Below, in pieces: positions 35,993-45,553 of a DNA stretch of 64,000 nucleotides. Source of the stretch: Spinacia oleracea. Its lineage: Eukaryota > Streptophyta > Magnoliopsida > Caryophyllales > Amaranthaceae. The position numbers and the translations under genes were made by a program. Where the stretch lies: the NCBI RefSeq assembly GCF_020520425.1, contig NC_079491.1, forward strand, positions 39,298,027 to 39,362,026, given 5' to 3'. Position 1 is the stretch's first letter, and every line of letters starts with the position of its first letter. Below the pieces are notes generated by a model. It was not told where the DNA came from. It saw only the letters and a list, made by a program, of their open reading frames with translations, and searched no databases.

Positions 35993-37452
35993 ATGAAGAA
36001 ACTGAAGTCGATTTCGAGTAGGGTTGCGCAAAACCAGGTCTCTGGGACTTGCCAAAATTACCTTTCACATCCAAATTGTGTTTTTTATTTCAATCCACCA
36101 AAATCAACAAACGTCCCTGAGTTGGACTACAACAACACCTCGTACTACGTCAACATGGAAGACTTACAAATGCTTTTTCCGTTAGATGAAGCAATTAAGA
36201 CGGACTTGAATTTTCAAGTTACTGCTGTCATGGACAAATTGCCGTACACCCATGAAAATTTCCCTTGTGCCATCGTGGCAACAACTGAAGGGAATGCTGC
36301 TGCAGCTCACCGTCCTTTAATCAGAGACCAACCGCACATGCATTTGGGCTTCTGGAGGTTTCTCGACTGGTGCTCCAACCAACTGAGGGAACAACTTGAC
36401 TGGAAGTTGTACCCAACGGAGCTTCTTACAGTCGTTGACCCCGTCCCAGACATAGATGTCCAGGATCTACCAATTTATAACATCCCCGCCTTCGACGCAC
36501 ACATTTTCATTGCATCCTACTCAGACACTATTCACATTATGAGGGCGGAGGACTTTTTCTATAGCCTAAATGTCAGAGTGAGCCGGCGATTTTTTTGGGG
36601 CATGTCTCGTGCCTACACAGACATTTCTGTTGAGGGACAAAATAAATTCGAGGGGGTACCAAATACGATCCCACGCGGTTTGATTGTGTCAATATGGAAC
36701 GCTAAGTCCATGACAAGGCCATCATTCAAGGCGACATTCTTGGAACTGTTTGCAACCCACCACCCGGCTCTCTTGATTGTCACTGAAGCCAGGATAAGCG
36801 ACGAACACTGTCAGGAACTGATAACTACCCTACCAGGAAAGTACGAGAGTGCAGTGTTCGATAACATAGATCAGTGTGGAGGGGTGGTTCTTATGTGGCG
36901 CGTTAACGATCTATTCGTATCTTACAAAGAAGATGATTCCACGGCAGAAAGCGGGTTGTTCAACTTCACATTTGAGGTAAAAAGCGTACAACACCCCTCT
37001 TTCTACATACTCTACTTAGATTAAATGCCCTTTGAAACGACATTGATTACCTTTACATGAAATTTGACCTTAATCTGAGAGTTTAGTACCGTAATAAGGT
37101 CGAAAAGGGTTCCATTCCCGTGCATGTAGTTGTACCTTTCTACTACTTTTCTTAATAACTTTTACGAATGTGGTACCAAACACAAACTACACTAGTATCA
37201 TCTTTGCAATCCACCTTAATATTTCTGGACACTTTTAGATTGTGCGATGGCCTCTCCAAATTAATGTTGTGGGTAGGTAGCTAAGTAAGTCCAAGAGTAT
37301 ATAAGTTCAAATGAGGACGCACCCAATTATATTCAATACGTTTCCTAATTCGACGTCTACTATGTAACTCATACTTACAATTTTGTGTACAGCCGGTGGT
37401 TTACGTGTCAAGAAAGAAAAAAGTAGCCCGTACGTCGGAGTTGGGTCTATGA
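35993..37452 (+). CDS. MULE cargo: unknown domain plus truncated LINE-type endonuclease fold, gene 1
   Basis: Two exons (35993-36976 and 37393-37452, phase 0), 347 residues. Residues about 20-220 form an unrecognised domain shared by three genes in this element (HPNCVFYFNPPKSTNVPELD; FWRFLDWCSNQL; DLPIYNIPAFDAH). Residues about 225-320 (IVSIWNAKSMTRPSF; LLIVTEARIS; CGGVVLMWR) resemble the first third of the endonuclease-exonuclease-phosphatase fold at the start of plant LINE ORF2 (WNCRG; ETR; GGIWLLW). The Asn and Glu of the active site are present, but the later catalytic Asp and His are not included, so nuclease activity is unlikely. The short last exon adds a basic tail (VSRKKKVARTSELGL). 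The intron carries a motif copy (37173). The frame is open. Function unknown. Confidence 0.75.
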
Positions 37453-37979
37453 AGATGGCAAGGATTGAGGGTGAGTCAACTACAACAATTATAAACAACT
37501 AGGGTTCTTATTATATTGGTTTGTATTCGTAGTCGGCTATATTCTTATAATCAGTGTTGTGTAAGCTGAAGAATTAAATTCCTTAAGTGTTGTATTATGA
37601 TATATAATGTTAGAATTTGTATTAAATTGAACAAGGTTTATTTATTAGTAATGCTAGACTATCATGACAAATGTAATGTTAATAACATATTAATTGTGAA
37701 CTCATATAAATTCACATAAAGTACGAATTGGCTATTTGGTACTACCGTGTGTACCAAATACCGATTACATAGTACAAATACAGTCCTAGGGCCTTACTGA
37801 AAACGACCAAAAAATACAAGCTTTTGGGAGAATTTTGCAAACCTCCTAGGGCTAAAGTAATAACACTTTCAGAATAAAAAACATAAACTTACCGAGGACA
37901 CACCGATTACGTAATGTTTGTGTATCCCAAACCGCATCATTTGGTACCCATATTAGCGAAGTGTAGGTACCAATTAGCA
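37453..37979. other. MULE spacer
   Basis: Three exact motif copies (37735, 37751, 37940) and GGTACCAATT near 37963. No gene is seen. Confidence 0.6.
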
Positions 37980-39104
37980 TCAAATTTCTTCACTTGCGTC
38001 GCTGTTAGAACTATCGTACTCATCAGCTGAGTCAGGGTGAAAGTACACCATGTCCTCGTCGTGATAATATATCTTAGAACATCTCGAAGCGTAGGCCAGT
38101 TCCATCTGCTGATCGTAATGAGCAGGGTAGTTATGCGTAGAGTAAAAAGGGTTTTCAAGGAGTAAATCCAACTCACTCATCGTCTCCAACCCATTCAGAT
38201 CTATCATTTCGTTCTTGAAATGGAGGTAGTTGTCTTTATCGTAAGAGAGGTAGTAAAAAAGATCCTCGTTTCCGAAATTCATCCACTCGAACGTGGTCTC
38301 CCTTTCTTTGAAACCCATGTATTTCCGACCAAGCACTAGTAGGCCGAATGGACCCGACTCTGTCTCATGTACCTGTAACCTGTAATTGACCTCATCCAAC
38401 CACCCTTTCAAGGGCTTGAACATCTCAAAGAATTTGACAAGGTAGCGGTAGAAAAGATCATTTTCCATGCACTTAAGGATGATTTTTTTAAGTTTGTTCA
38501 GGTTAAAACTAAAAGCCATCTTATACGAATCTAGTAAGTAATATAAAAAACAGTACGCCTCTTTCCTGAAGCGTCTTGCACTAACTATCTTGAGAGGTGT
38601 GAGGTACGACCATTTAGGGTTGAAGTCTATTCCACCTATGGCTTCATCCCCGTTCCTAGACACAGCTGCCAGAAGGTGGGGGAAGACAAGGCTTTCAGCC
38701 CTTTTACGTACCGTGTGGATCCCGACGACGTCCTTTACGTCGCGTTGGCCGGAATCAGCCATGACCTTTAACACTTCGTCACTATCCATTACCTTGGCCT
38801 TTCCCTTCTCCCTGGCTGTATACCTCCTAGTCCTTGGTGTTTCTTCCTGTTCAGCTGCCTTGCCTTTTCCATGACTGCAAATATATTTACACAAATGTAC
38901 CATACCAAGCGATTTAGTACACACTCCGTATTAGTAAAGTACGATCGACATTAATAAACTAAAATAAATAGATGTCAATGGTGTAATATAAACATAAACA
39001 CAACAAAAAAGCCGTATTTATCACATATTTGTCTTTAACAGAACAAGGTCATACATTAGCAGAAGTTACCTTTTATTTTCTTTCCGAGTAGGACCACCCG
39101 CCAT
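37980..39104 (-). CDS. MULE cargo orphan protein, 309 residues
   Basis: Two exons: 39070-39104 (MAGGPTRKENK and two bases) and 37980-38874, with minus-strand borders AAAAG/GTAACT and TTGCAG/TCATGG in agreeing phase. The N-terminus is basic (SHGKGKAAEQEETPRTRRYT, then AREKGKAKV), a plausible nuclear signal. The middle (LVFPHLLAAVSRNGDEAIGG; FRKEAYCFLYYLLDSYKM) looks helical and globular. The C-terminus is very acidic and Ser-rich (HPDSADEYDSSNSDASEEI). I do not recognise the family. The layout of basic N-end, core and acidic tail suits a nuclear or chromatin factor, but that is inference. The first ATG of the long open frame lies inside the intron and is not used. Confidence 0.7.
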
Positions 39105-39567
39105 GACTGGAAGTAGTTTCTTGTTAAATCTCTATAGAAAGTTGGATGCAAAATGAAATAAAACCTAGGAATGCCTCATTTTAATTATAGAAGTACAGGA
39201 TAAGGAATGCAACAATGAATGATTACCTGTGTTGGTGGTTGGGGTTTAAGTCCAAGTACAACTTTAGTAAAGGGTAGTTGGCGTAACTAGAGTATATTAA
39301 TGAAAAGACATAAAATAAACTTACTTGTGTAATGTACTATTCACAAAAAATACGAGGAAAAAATACAAGGTCAAAGTATCTGAATTTGTATTGTTTATGT
39401 ATTATAAAATTTTAAGGGGAAATGCAATAACTACAGCGTACTTTAACACCAACGTCCGTAATTAAAGTTACCAGTTGCCCTACTTATCACTAACGACTGA
39501 CTGACTTGAGGTCCTCCCCTACAATCAAACCCGAAGTCCCCATATACTGTTAATCAAAGGAAGCCTA
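39105..39567. other. divergent spacer in the MULE
   Basis: It lies between the 309-residue gene (minus) and endonuclease-like gene 2 (plus). AT-rich, with no gene and no exact motif copy. Confidence 0.5.
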
Positions 39568-40939
39568 ATGCCAAAATCACCAACCCAAAACGTTTTAAAA
39601 CAATGTGTAAGCAATGAAACGTCCCCAACCAGGAACCTCCTATATCATCCTCGCGAAGCAATGTACTTCTCCCCGGCTGCGGGTTTGCGATATGAGTTGG
39701 ATATAAATCGTACCTTTTACTTTCAGACCTATGACGAGATCATAGGGGAAGAGGAGTGGAACCCCGTTGATAGGGACACTATCGTACGGGCAATATTTTC
39801 AAAAACATCGGACAGAGAAGGATTTCCCGGTAGGTTCATGGTAACGGAGAACAACCGTGTATTACCATTCCACCTCCCCACTCCCGAAGACTCGGGTGGT
39901 CGTATTCCAGCTGGTTTGTTAGCTTACATAGAGTGGGAAGCTAGGAGTAGGACCGAGTTTGAGGCGTTTGAGGTAATCCCTTATAAGTACTTACCTTTCA
40001 TTGATCCCATTCCAGTACTACATATTGACCAAACACCGGTATACATTGTACCAATCAAAAAAACCCCTATATTTTTTGGTTCTTACACCGATGGACTTCA
40101 TGTCATGAAAAACTCTAACTACATTCACTCAATTGACGTTGATGTCTTCTACCGTGAAGGGAACCTGTATAAAAAGGGTTACCACCATATTCACCTGGGA
40201 TCAACAGAACAATACGTCGGTCATACAACACCGACACTACTGGCAAAGGGAATGTTAGTGGTCATTTGGAATGCTAGAGGTGTAACCAGGCCTTCGTTCA
40301 AGGAACACTTCTATCGCATATTTTCCCAACTTACACCGTCCATTATCATCGTGACCGAGTCAAGAATAAATGAACCTCAACTACTGCTTATCGCACAAAC
40401 ACTGCCTGGGACGTACCAACATGACTTATTCGGTCCCGAAGGACGAGCCGGGGGTGTTGTTATGTTTTGGTCTGTCAACCAAGTCCAGCCATCGATTACG
40501 TACCGGCATGATCCCGTTTGTCAAATGGGGGGAGCAAAACCTAAACACCTTGCGTCGTTACAATTTCATGTAAGTGTCTTCCGTTTTACATAGACATATA
40601 GTATGAGATAAGGTTCCAAACGACGGTTTGGTACACAAACAATAACTACATGGTGTACCAAACCATTCAGTTTCGGCCATGCATTTTCGATCCATATAAA
40701 ACTGATTTGACCGAGAAAACACGTATTTTGGGGTATTACTATACCAAACGAGGGCATATAAAACACCAAATGTTTGATAGTGTACAAATGGGGGTTACAA
40801 GGGAGGAATGTATGTTTGTGGTTCATTGTAGCTCAATAATGTTTGATAAAACATATAACAATTTGTTCCTTTTATTCGTACGTAGGATGTGATCCCGGGA
40901 ACGACTTCCCGAGCAAAACGACGTCTATTGATGTGCTAA
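39568..40939 (+). CDS. MULE cargo: unknown domain plus truncated LINE-type endonuclease fold, gene 2
   Basis: Two exons (39568-40569 and 40886-40939, phase 0), 351 residues. Most diverged of the three paralogs, yet with the same order: LLYHPREAMYFSPAAGLRYE and DQTPVYIVPI in the unknown domain, then LVVIWNARGVTRPSF, IIIVTESRIN and GGVVMFWSVNQV in the endonuclease-like part, and a short basic last exon (TTSRAKRRLLMC). The intron sits at the matching point and carries two motif copies (40627, 40655). Divergence with a kept frame, splice site and tail argues for long selection. Active-site Asn (WNAR) and Glu (TESR) are kept; later catalytic residues are absent by truncation. Function unknown; a DNA-binding or decoy role is only a guess. 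Confidence 0.75.
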
Positions 40940-41149
40940 GCGTTGCAGACGGACAGACCCAATGAAAGGTAGTATTAGCTTTCCCTAATCCATAATAACT
41001 AAAAACAGTCCCCCAATTAACGCGAACAAAACTTACGGGAATACGACACACAGATGTAATTTACATACGAAATATATTGATGAAATTGTCCAACTCTTAA
41101 AATACGCTTTTTATTGATTATTACGATCTTTTACAAAGGAAACGTCGAT

Positions 41150-41518
41150 TTACTTTGGGAGGAGAAAATACACAAAAACTATAAGACAAACGACGAATAA
41201 TTTATACAACATCCAAATGCATGATTCAATCTTGTCGAGGCGGTGGAGGACGCGGTCCAGCCCAACATCAACAAGACGCGATGGCAGCATGTTTTCCCCT
41301 GTTATTAAATTGTGATCTTCAACCCACCGGAACCACCCACAAAATCGACATTTAAAATATAATTTATGTGGATTTGTGGTTGTCTGTGAAATCCTTAGTT
41401 CAGTTATGCAAGTGATGCATGTTGGACAACTGATCGTCTCGCACCAGAGCATCTTCCGGCCATCTACGCATCCCACGTTTGCCGGCGGTGACCTTAGGGA
41501 ATTAGAACTATGAGACAT
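41150..41518 (-). CDS. GRF-type zinc finger protein with C-terminal membrane segment
   Basis: 122 residues. The middle (CITCITELRISQTTTNPHKLY, split here as CITCITELRI and SQTTTNPHKLYFKCRFCGW, then FRWVED) fits the GRF zinc finger: Cys pair, conserved R-x-S, N-P, then Cys and an aromatic W/F-x-W. The C-terminal 25 residues (MLYKLFVVCLIVFVYFLL) form one hydrophobic helix. Many plant genomes carry such small GRF-plus-helix genes of unknown role (annotated as At4g04775-like). GRF fingers in other proteins bind single-stranded nucleic acid. It lies inside the giant MULE with its own TATA box, so it travels as cargo. Single exon, open frame. Confidence 0.75.
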   Translation of the reverse strand: MSHSSNSLRSPPANVGCVDGRKMLWCETISCPTCITCITELRISQTTTNPHKLYFKCRFCGWFRWVEDHNLITGENMLPSRLVDVGLDRVLHRLDKIESCIWMLYKLFVVCLIVFVYFLLPK

Positions 41519-41581
41519 TAGCCGGCGTTATTTAATTTTAAATTATTTAAAATGAGCTAGGAAGTGGCCAATTTCTTGTGG

Positions 41582-41590
41582 CTTATATAG
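41582..41590 (-). promoter_or_regulatory. TATA box of the GRF zinc finger gene
   Basis: CTATATAAG on the minus strand about 65 bp before the ATG. Confidence 0.6.
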
Positions 41591-41785
41591 CTGTGGTGGT
41601 CAAAGTCAAAGATTCTTTGACAAGCTTCCAACACTTTTGAGTTTTTACTGAGGGAGGCGGGAAAATTCCCGCTCAATGTTTCAAATTAATTTTGGAATTC
41701 TCCTATTACTACGTTGTTTGGGATAGGCCATTTCGTACGTTTGGGACCTTAATTTAAAATTATTTTTTAATGTATCGTATTTGTT

Positions 41786-41836
41786 ATTGGTTAATTAATC
41801 GTATTGGTTAATTAATCGTATCGGTTAATTAATCGC
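41786..41836. repeat. 17-bp tandem repeat, three units
   Basis: ATTGGTTAATTAATCGT three times in tandem, the third with slight changes, then two partial units to about 41865. Confidence 0.8.
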
Positions 41837-42604
41837 ATTCGTAAATTATTCGTATTGGTTAAGGGACTGAATGTGTACCCGGTCGAGAAGTCGCCCAAAT
41901 CTCATTTGGGTCTAGGGTTGAAAATCTAACGAATGACGGTATAAATCCGACAACGCTCACAAACCTTAGTAGTGTTAAGAACCCGATAGTTGATTTCAAA
42001 AATCCATTCAATCCGATTACCTTAGATTTACCTAATTCATTCACTTAGGAGGTAATTATCATTTTATAACCACATATGTATATAATTATGTAGTAATAGT
42101 CTTACTAAGTGTAATGTATGGTCGTATGTGTACAGATCGTGGTCATCATGAAATCATAAAATTTCAATTTTCGTATTTGCATAAATTAATAACACTTGAT
42201 ATTTTGAATATAAATATCAGGATAACATCATCGAACATCATAACATACGTAAATTAAGACAACCATGTACTCTTACATTGTTATATTGTTACGTAAACAC
42301 ATTTTATTCTAAGACGTGAGAATTTTCAATTTTAAACACATATTGTAAGACATAAACACATTATATTGTAAGACGTAAACAACCTATTAATGAGGTACTA
42401 ATACTAATAAAAGTTCACAAATGTAATCATTACATTTTATTACTAATATTGGGTTTGGAGTCATTTCAAATATGAGTTAACAATGTTCGGACACCCTAGT
42501 GTCGAATAGGTCACGGCAAATTAAAGACCTATAATATCCGACTTTTAACACATTACAGTACCCTACACCCTTTACCTTCAAACATATCACTAACTTGTAC
42601 ATAA

Positions 42605-43003
42605 CCCTAAATTCCGATTCTTAGTAGTCTACTGTTCCATACCGACAATATGAGTGTGCCAAACTACTTATGATAACGAAACCACATTTCCCTAAAATCC
42701 AATTCTTAGTGGTCTATTGTTACATACCGACAATATTAGTGTCCTACAAGTCATAGTAACTAACCCTAAAATCCGATTCTTAGTAGTCTGTTGTTCCATA
42801 CCGACAATATTAGTGTCCCAAACTACTTATGATAACGAAACCACATTTCCCTAAAATCCAATTCTTAGTAGTCTACTGTTACATACCGACAATAATAGTG
42901 TCCTATACAAGTCATAGTAACGACAACACATAACCCTAAAATCCGATTCTTAGTAGTCTGTTGTTCCATACCGACAATATTAGTGTCCCAAACTACTGAA
43001 TCA
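42605..43003. repeat. minisatellite with alternating unit types
   Basis: Five units starting CCCTAAAATCC at 42605, 42690, 42764, 42849 and 42934 (74-85 bp each). Two versions alternate: one with TGTTCCATACCGACAATAT, one with TGTTACATACCGACAATA. This gives a dimeric higher-order period of about 160-170 bp. Confidence 0.85.
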
Positions 43004-43346
43004 AACGAAAACATCACCAAAGTCGGATAAATTGTGTTCAACATTCAACTATTGATTTCACTCAATAATAAGAACAATTATGCAGATAACGTTAAATAGC
43101 AGTAGTTTGCATTTACTGGAAAAGTACTCTGGAGCGGTACCAAGTAATAAGATCAGTAAACCTGGTGGTACCAAACGACGTAATAACTTTTTAACCCACC
43201 TAGGTTGTTAGGAATTTATTTCACTACGTTTTTTCACCGACAACTTTAGTGTAGTATTCACTTCCCTTTATAGTTGACAACCTCCTTCCAGTGGGGACTC
43301 CTCAAACCAACCCACTTGTTTCTCCTTCTAGCTGTTCAAACCCTAA

Positions 43347-44681
43347 TTGTTTCCAAATTCTCCACCGGCAAACCTGCCAAAAATGGACAAAGGCAAATCT
43401 ATCCTTGTTTGTGATAGCAGCCGAACACTACTCTGCCACCCAAAAGCCATAATGTACTTCGAGCAGCCAAAATCTTCAAACGGGCCTGAATTGAACTACA
43501 ACACCACTTACTACTACATCGACGTCGAAGACGCAGAAAATGGTCTCCGTGTGCCGCACGCAATCAAAACTGACCTGAATATCCAGCTTTATTGTGCCGT
43601 TAGTAAGTTGCCTTACCACCCTGTTATGTTCCCTTGTTCTGTGATGGTCACCTCTGCAGGTAAAATCCTGCCTGCACACCACCCTTTAATTACGGACCAC
43701 CCTAATATGCATCTTAGGTTTTGGGCTTACTTAGATTGGTGTTCCAACCGGCTTGCTGCACAAGGGTCGTGGTTGTTGTACCCGAACAACCTCCTCGCTG
43801 TGGTAGACCCTAGACCAGCTGTAGTTGTGGACGACCTCCCTGTGTACAATTTCCCTGATTCCAGGAGCCACGTTTTCATTGCATCCAACGCTCATGCTAT
43901 TCATGTTATGAGTGTGGAACATACGTTTACTGGGGTGGAAATTACTGTTGTTCCAAGGTATTTTCAGACCAAACGACGGGCTTACACTGAGGTGTGCTTA
44001 GAGGGAAAGACTATGGTTGGGACGGAGGTTTCCGCCTTCATACCACGAGGTACGGTGGTCGTTGCATGGAACGCCCTATCCATGACCAGACCCTCATTCA
44101 GAGCCACCTTCTTTGAGATGTTTGCAAGGCACCATCCATCACTCATGGTCGTTACTGAAGCCCGAATAAGTAACAACGACTGCAAGGAGCTAATTAGCAA
44201 CTTACCAGGAGAATATCAATCCAAATGATTTGAGAATCAATGCGGAGGGGTTGTCCTTATGTGGCAGGGAAACGACTTGTTACCAAATTACAATGAATCT
44301 GATTTGGGTTCGGCCAACCTCCTGTTTACTGTCTTATTTGAGGTACTTCATTTAATTTCTTATTTCGGTTCCCAACGCTTTGTTTTACACCGTCTGGTAA
44401 TTCCATTAGGGTACCAAACAGGTATGCTTACTGCATTGGGTTGACTCCATAGTACCAAACAGGTGTACATAGTACTGCATTACAATGCATACCGGTATTT
44501 TATGGGTGAGTATGGTACCGTTATGGGTGAGTATGGTACCGCTACCGCTATTATTATGTCTCATACGAACTATGTAATGTAGACAATTAGAAAAAATTTA
44601 AGTTGATTGTAATCGTTTATTTGATTTATGCAGTCGGTGAAGCTCCAGAAGCAACCACTTGCGCGTAAACTGGAACTGTAA
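43347..44681 (+). pseudogene. MULE cargo: unknown domain plus truncated LINE-type endonuclease fold, gene 3 (interrupted)
   Basis: Two exons by analogy with its paralogs (43347-44342 and 44634-44681). Close to gene 1: LLCHPKAIMYFEQPKSSNGP, FWAYLDWCSNRL and DLPVYNFPDSRSH, then VVVAWNALSMTRPSF, LMVVTEARIS and CGGVVLMWQGND. A single in-frame TGA (44226-44228) follows GEYQSK; the same frame then continues with the conserved CGGVVLMW, so the gene is recently interrupted or the stop is read through. The short last exon again gives a basic tail (KQPLARKLEL). The intron holds two motif copies (44411, 44452). The start could also be the Met 12 codons later (MDKGKSILV). Confidence 0.75.
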
Positions 44682-44701
44682 GCGCCAGAGTCTGGAGCTA
44701 T

Positions 44702-44823
44702 TATACACAATTTTCCCCATCAGTGTGTGTGTAGTACTTATTATGTAGGGTGGTTTTTACCTATACACAATTTTCCCCATCAGTGTGTGTGTAGTACTTA
44801 TTATGTAGGGTGGTTTTTACCTA
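44702..44823. repeat. 60-bp perfect tandem duplication
   Basis: The unit TATACACAATTTTCCCCATC... (60 bp) is repeated once with no difference, just after the last exon of gene 3. A recent event. Confidence 0.9.
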
Positions 44824-45553
44824 TAGTATAAGAACTTAGTTAGGTACTAGCTTAACTACGGCGTAGTATTTATCGGCATAGTATTCATCACCATGACGTA
44901 TTTAGTTATTAGGTTTGGGTAGATTTTTTTATCCTACTTCTATGGCGTAATAGTAACAGGTAAGTTATTTGTTGTTGTTCAGACATTGCCTACCTTTAGC
45001 TCGTCGGAAATGTAATAGGTGTATTTTATAGTTTCAACCTAGGCGGCGCTGCCTTCCATGTAATATTTTGCGGATGATGTTTTTCGTATTACTAGTCTTA
45101 TTCTTGTTCTTCATACGTATTATTCGTCTTTATTTTTTAAAAAAAAGTACTGGTGTTACGACAAGATGTAGTACCCCTATAACTTTAACAAATAGTCGTT
45201 CTATAACAGATACCGCAAAAACACTAACACGAATACTGTAAAACATAGCAAACACGAAGTAGGGTACCAAATTACCGAATTATACATGGTTTAGTACATA
45301 GCAAACACGAAGTAATTCAGAGTTCTGTGTCAATTATGAAAATTCAGTTTACGAAAGTATCTAAAGTAACCTTATTTAAGTTACGACATCCTGTAAACCC
45401 CAAATTGGGTTACAAATTGAATCATATGGTTACAGAGGAATGCACATATGGTAACACGCCATAATTCAGACTTATTGGATGGAAGTCAATCAACTTCAAA
45501 TAACGTACCACAAAGGTAGATTTATTGGGTGGATTTCACCATGGAAATCAATT
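44824..45553. other. MULE spacer before the transposase 3' end
   Basis: No gene; one motif copy at 45264. It separates convergent genes (gene 3 on plus, transposase on minus). Confidence 0.5.

Larger units (their letters stand above)
41591..43346. other. long MULE spacer with two tandem-repeat blocks
   Basis: No gene is seen. It contains a 17-bp repeat (41786-41836) and a minisatellite (42605-43003), each listed separately, and a motif copy at 43168 with near copies beside it. AT-rich elsewhere. Confidence 0.6.

Noticed and set aside
42605-43003. CRISPR-like array
   Set aside because: Units are adjacent with no unique spacers, in a plant nuclear genome; minisatellite.
35993-44681. LINE insertions (three copies)
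   Set aside because: No reverse transcriptase, no A tail; each copy has the same upstream domain, intron site and last exon, so they are genes with a captured fragment.
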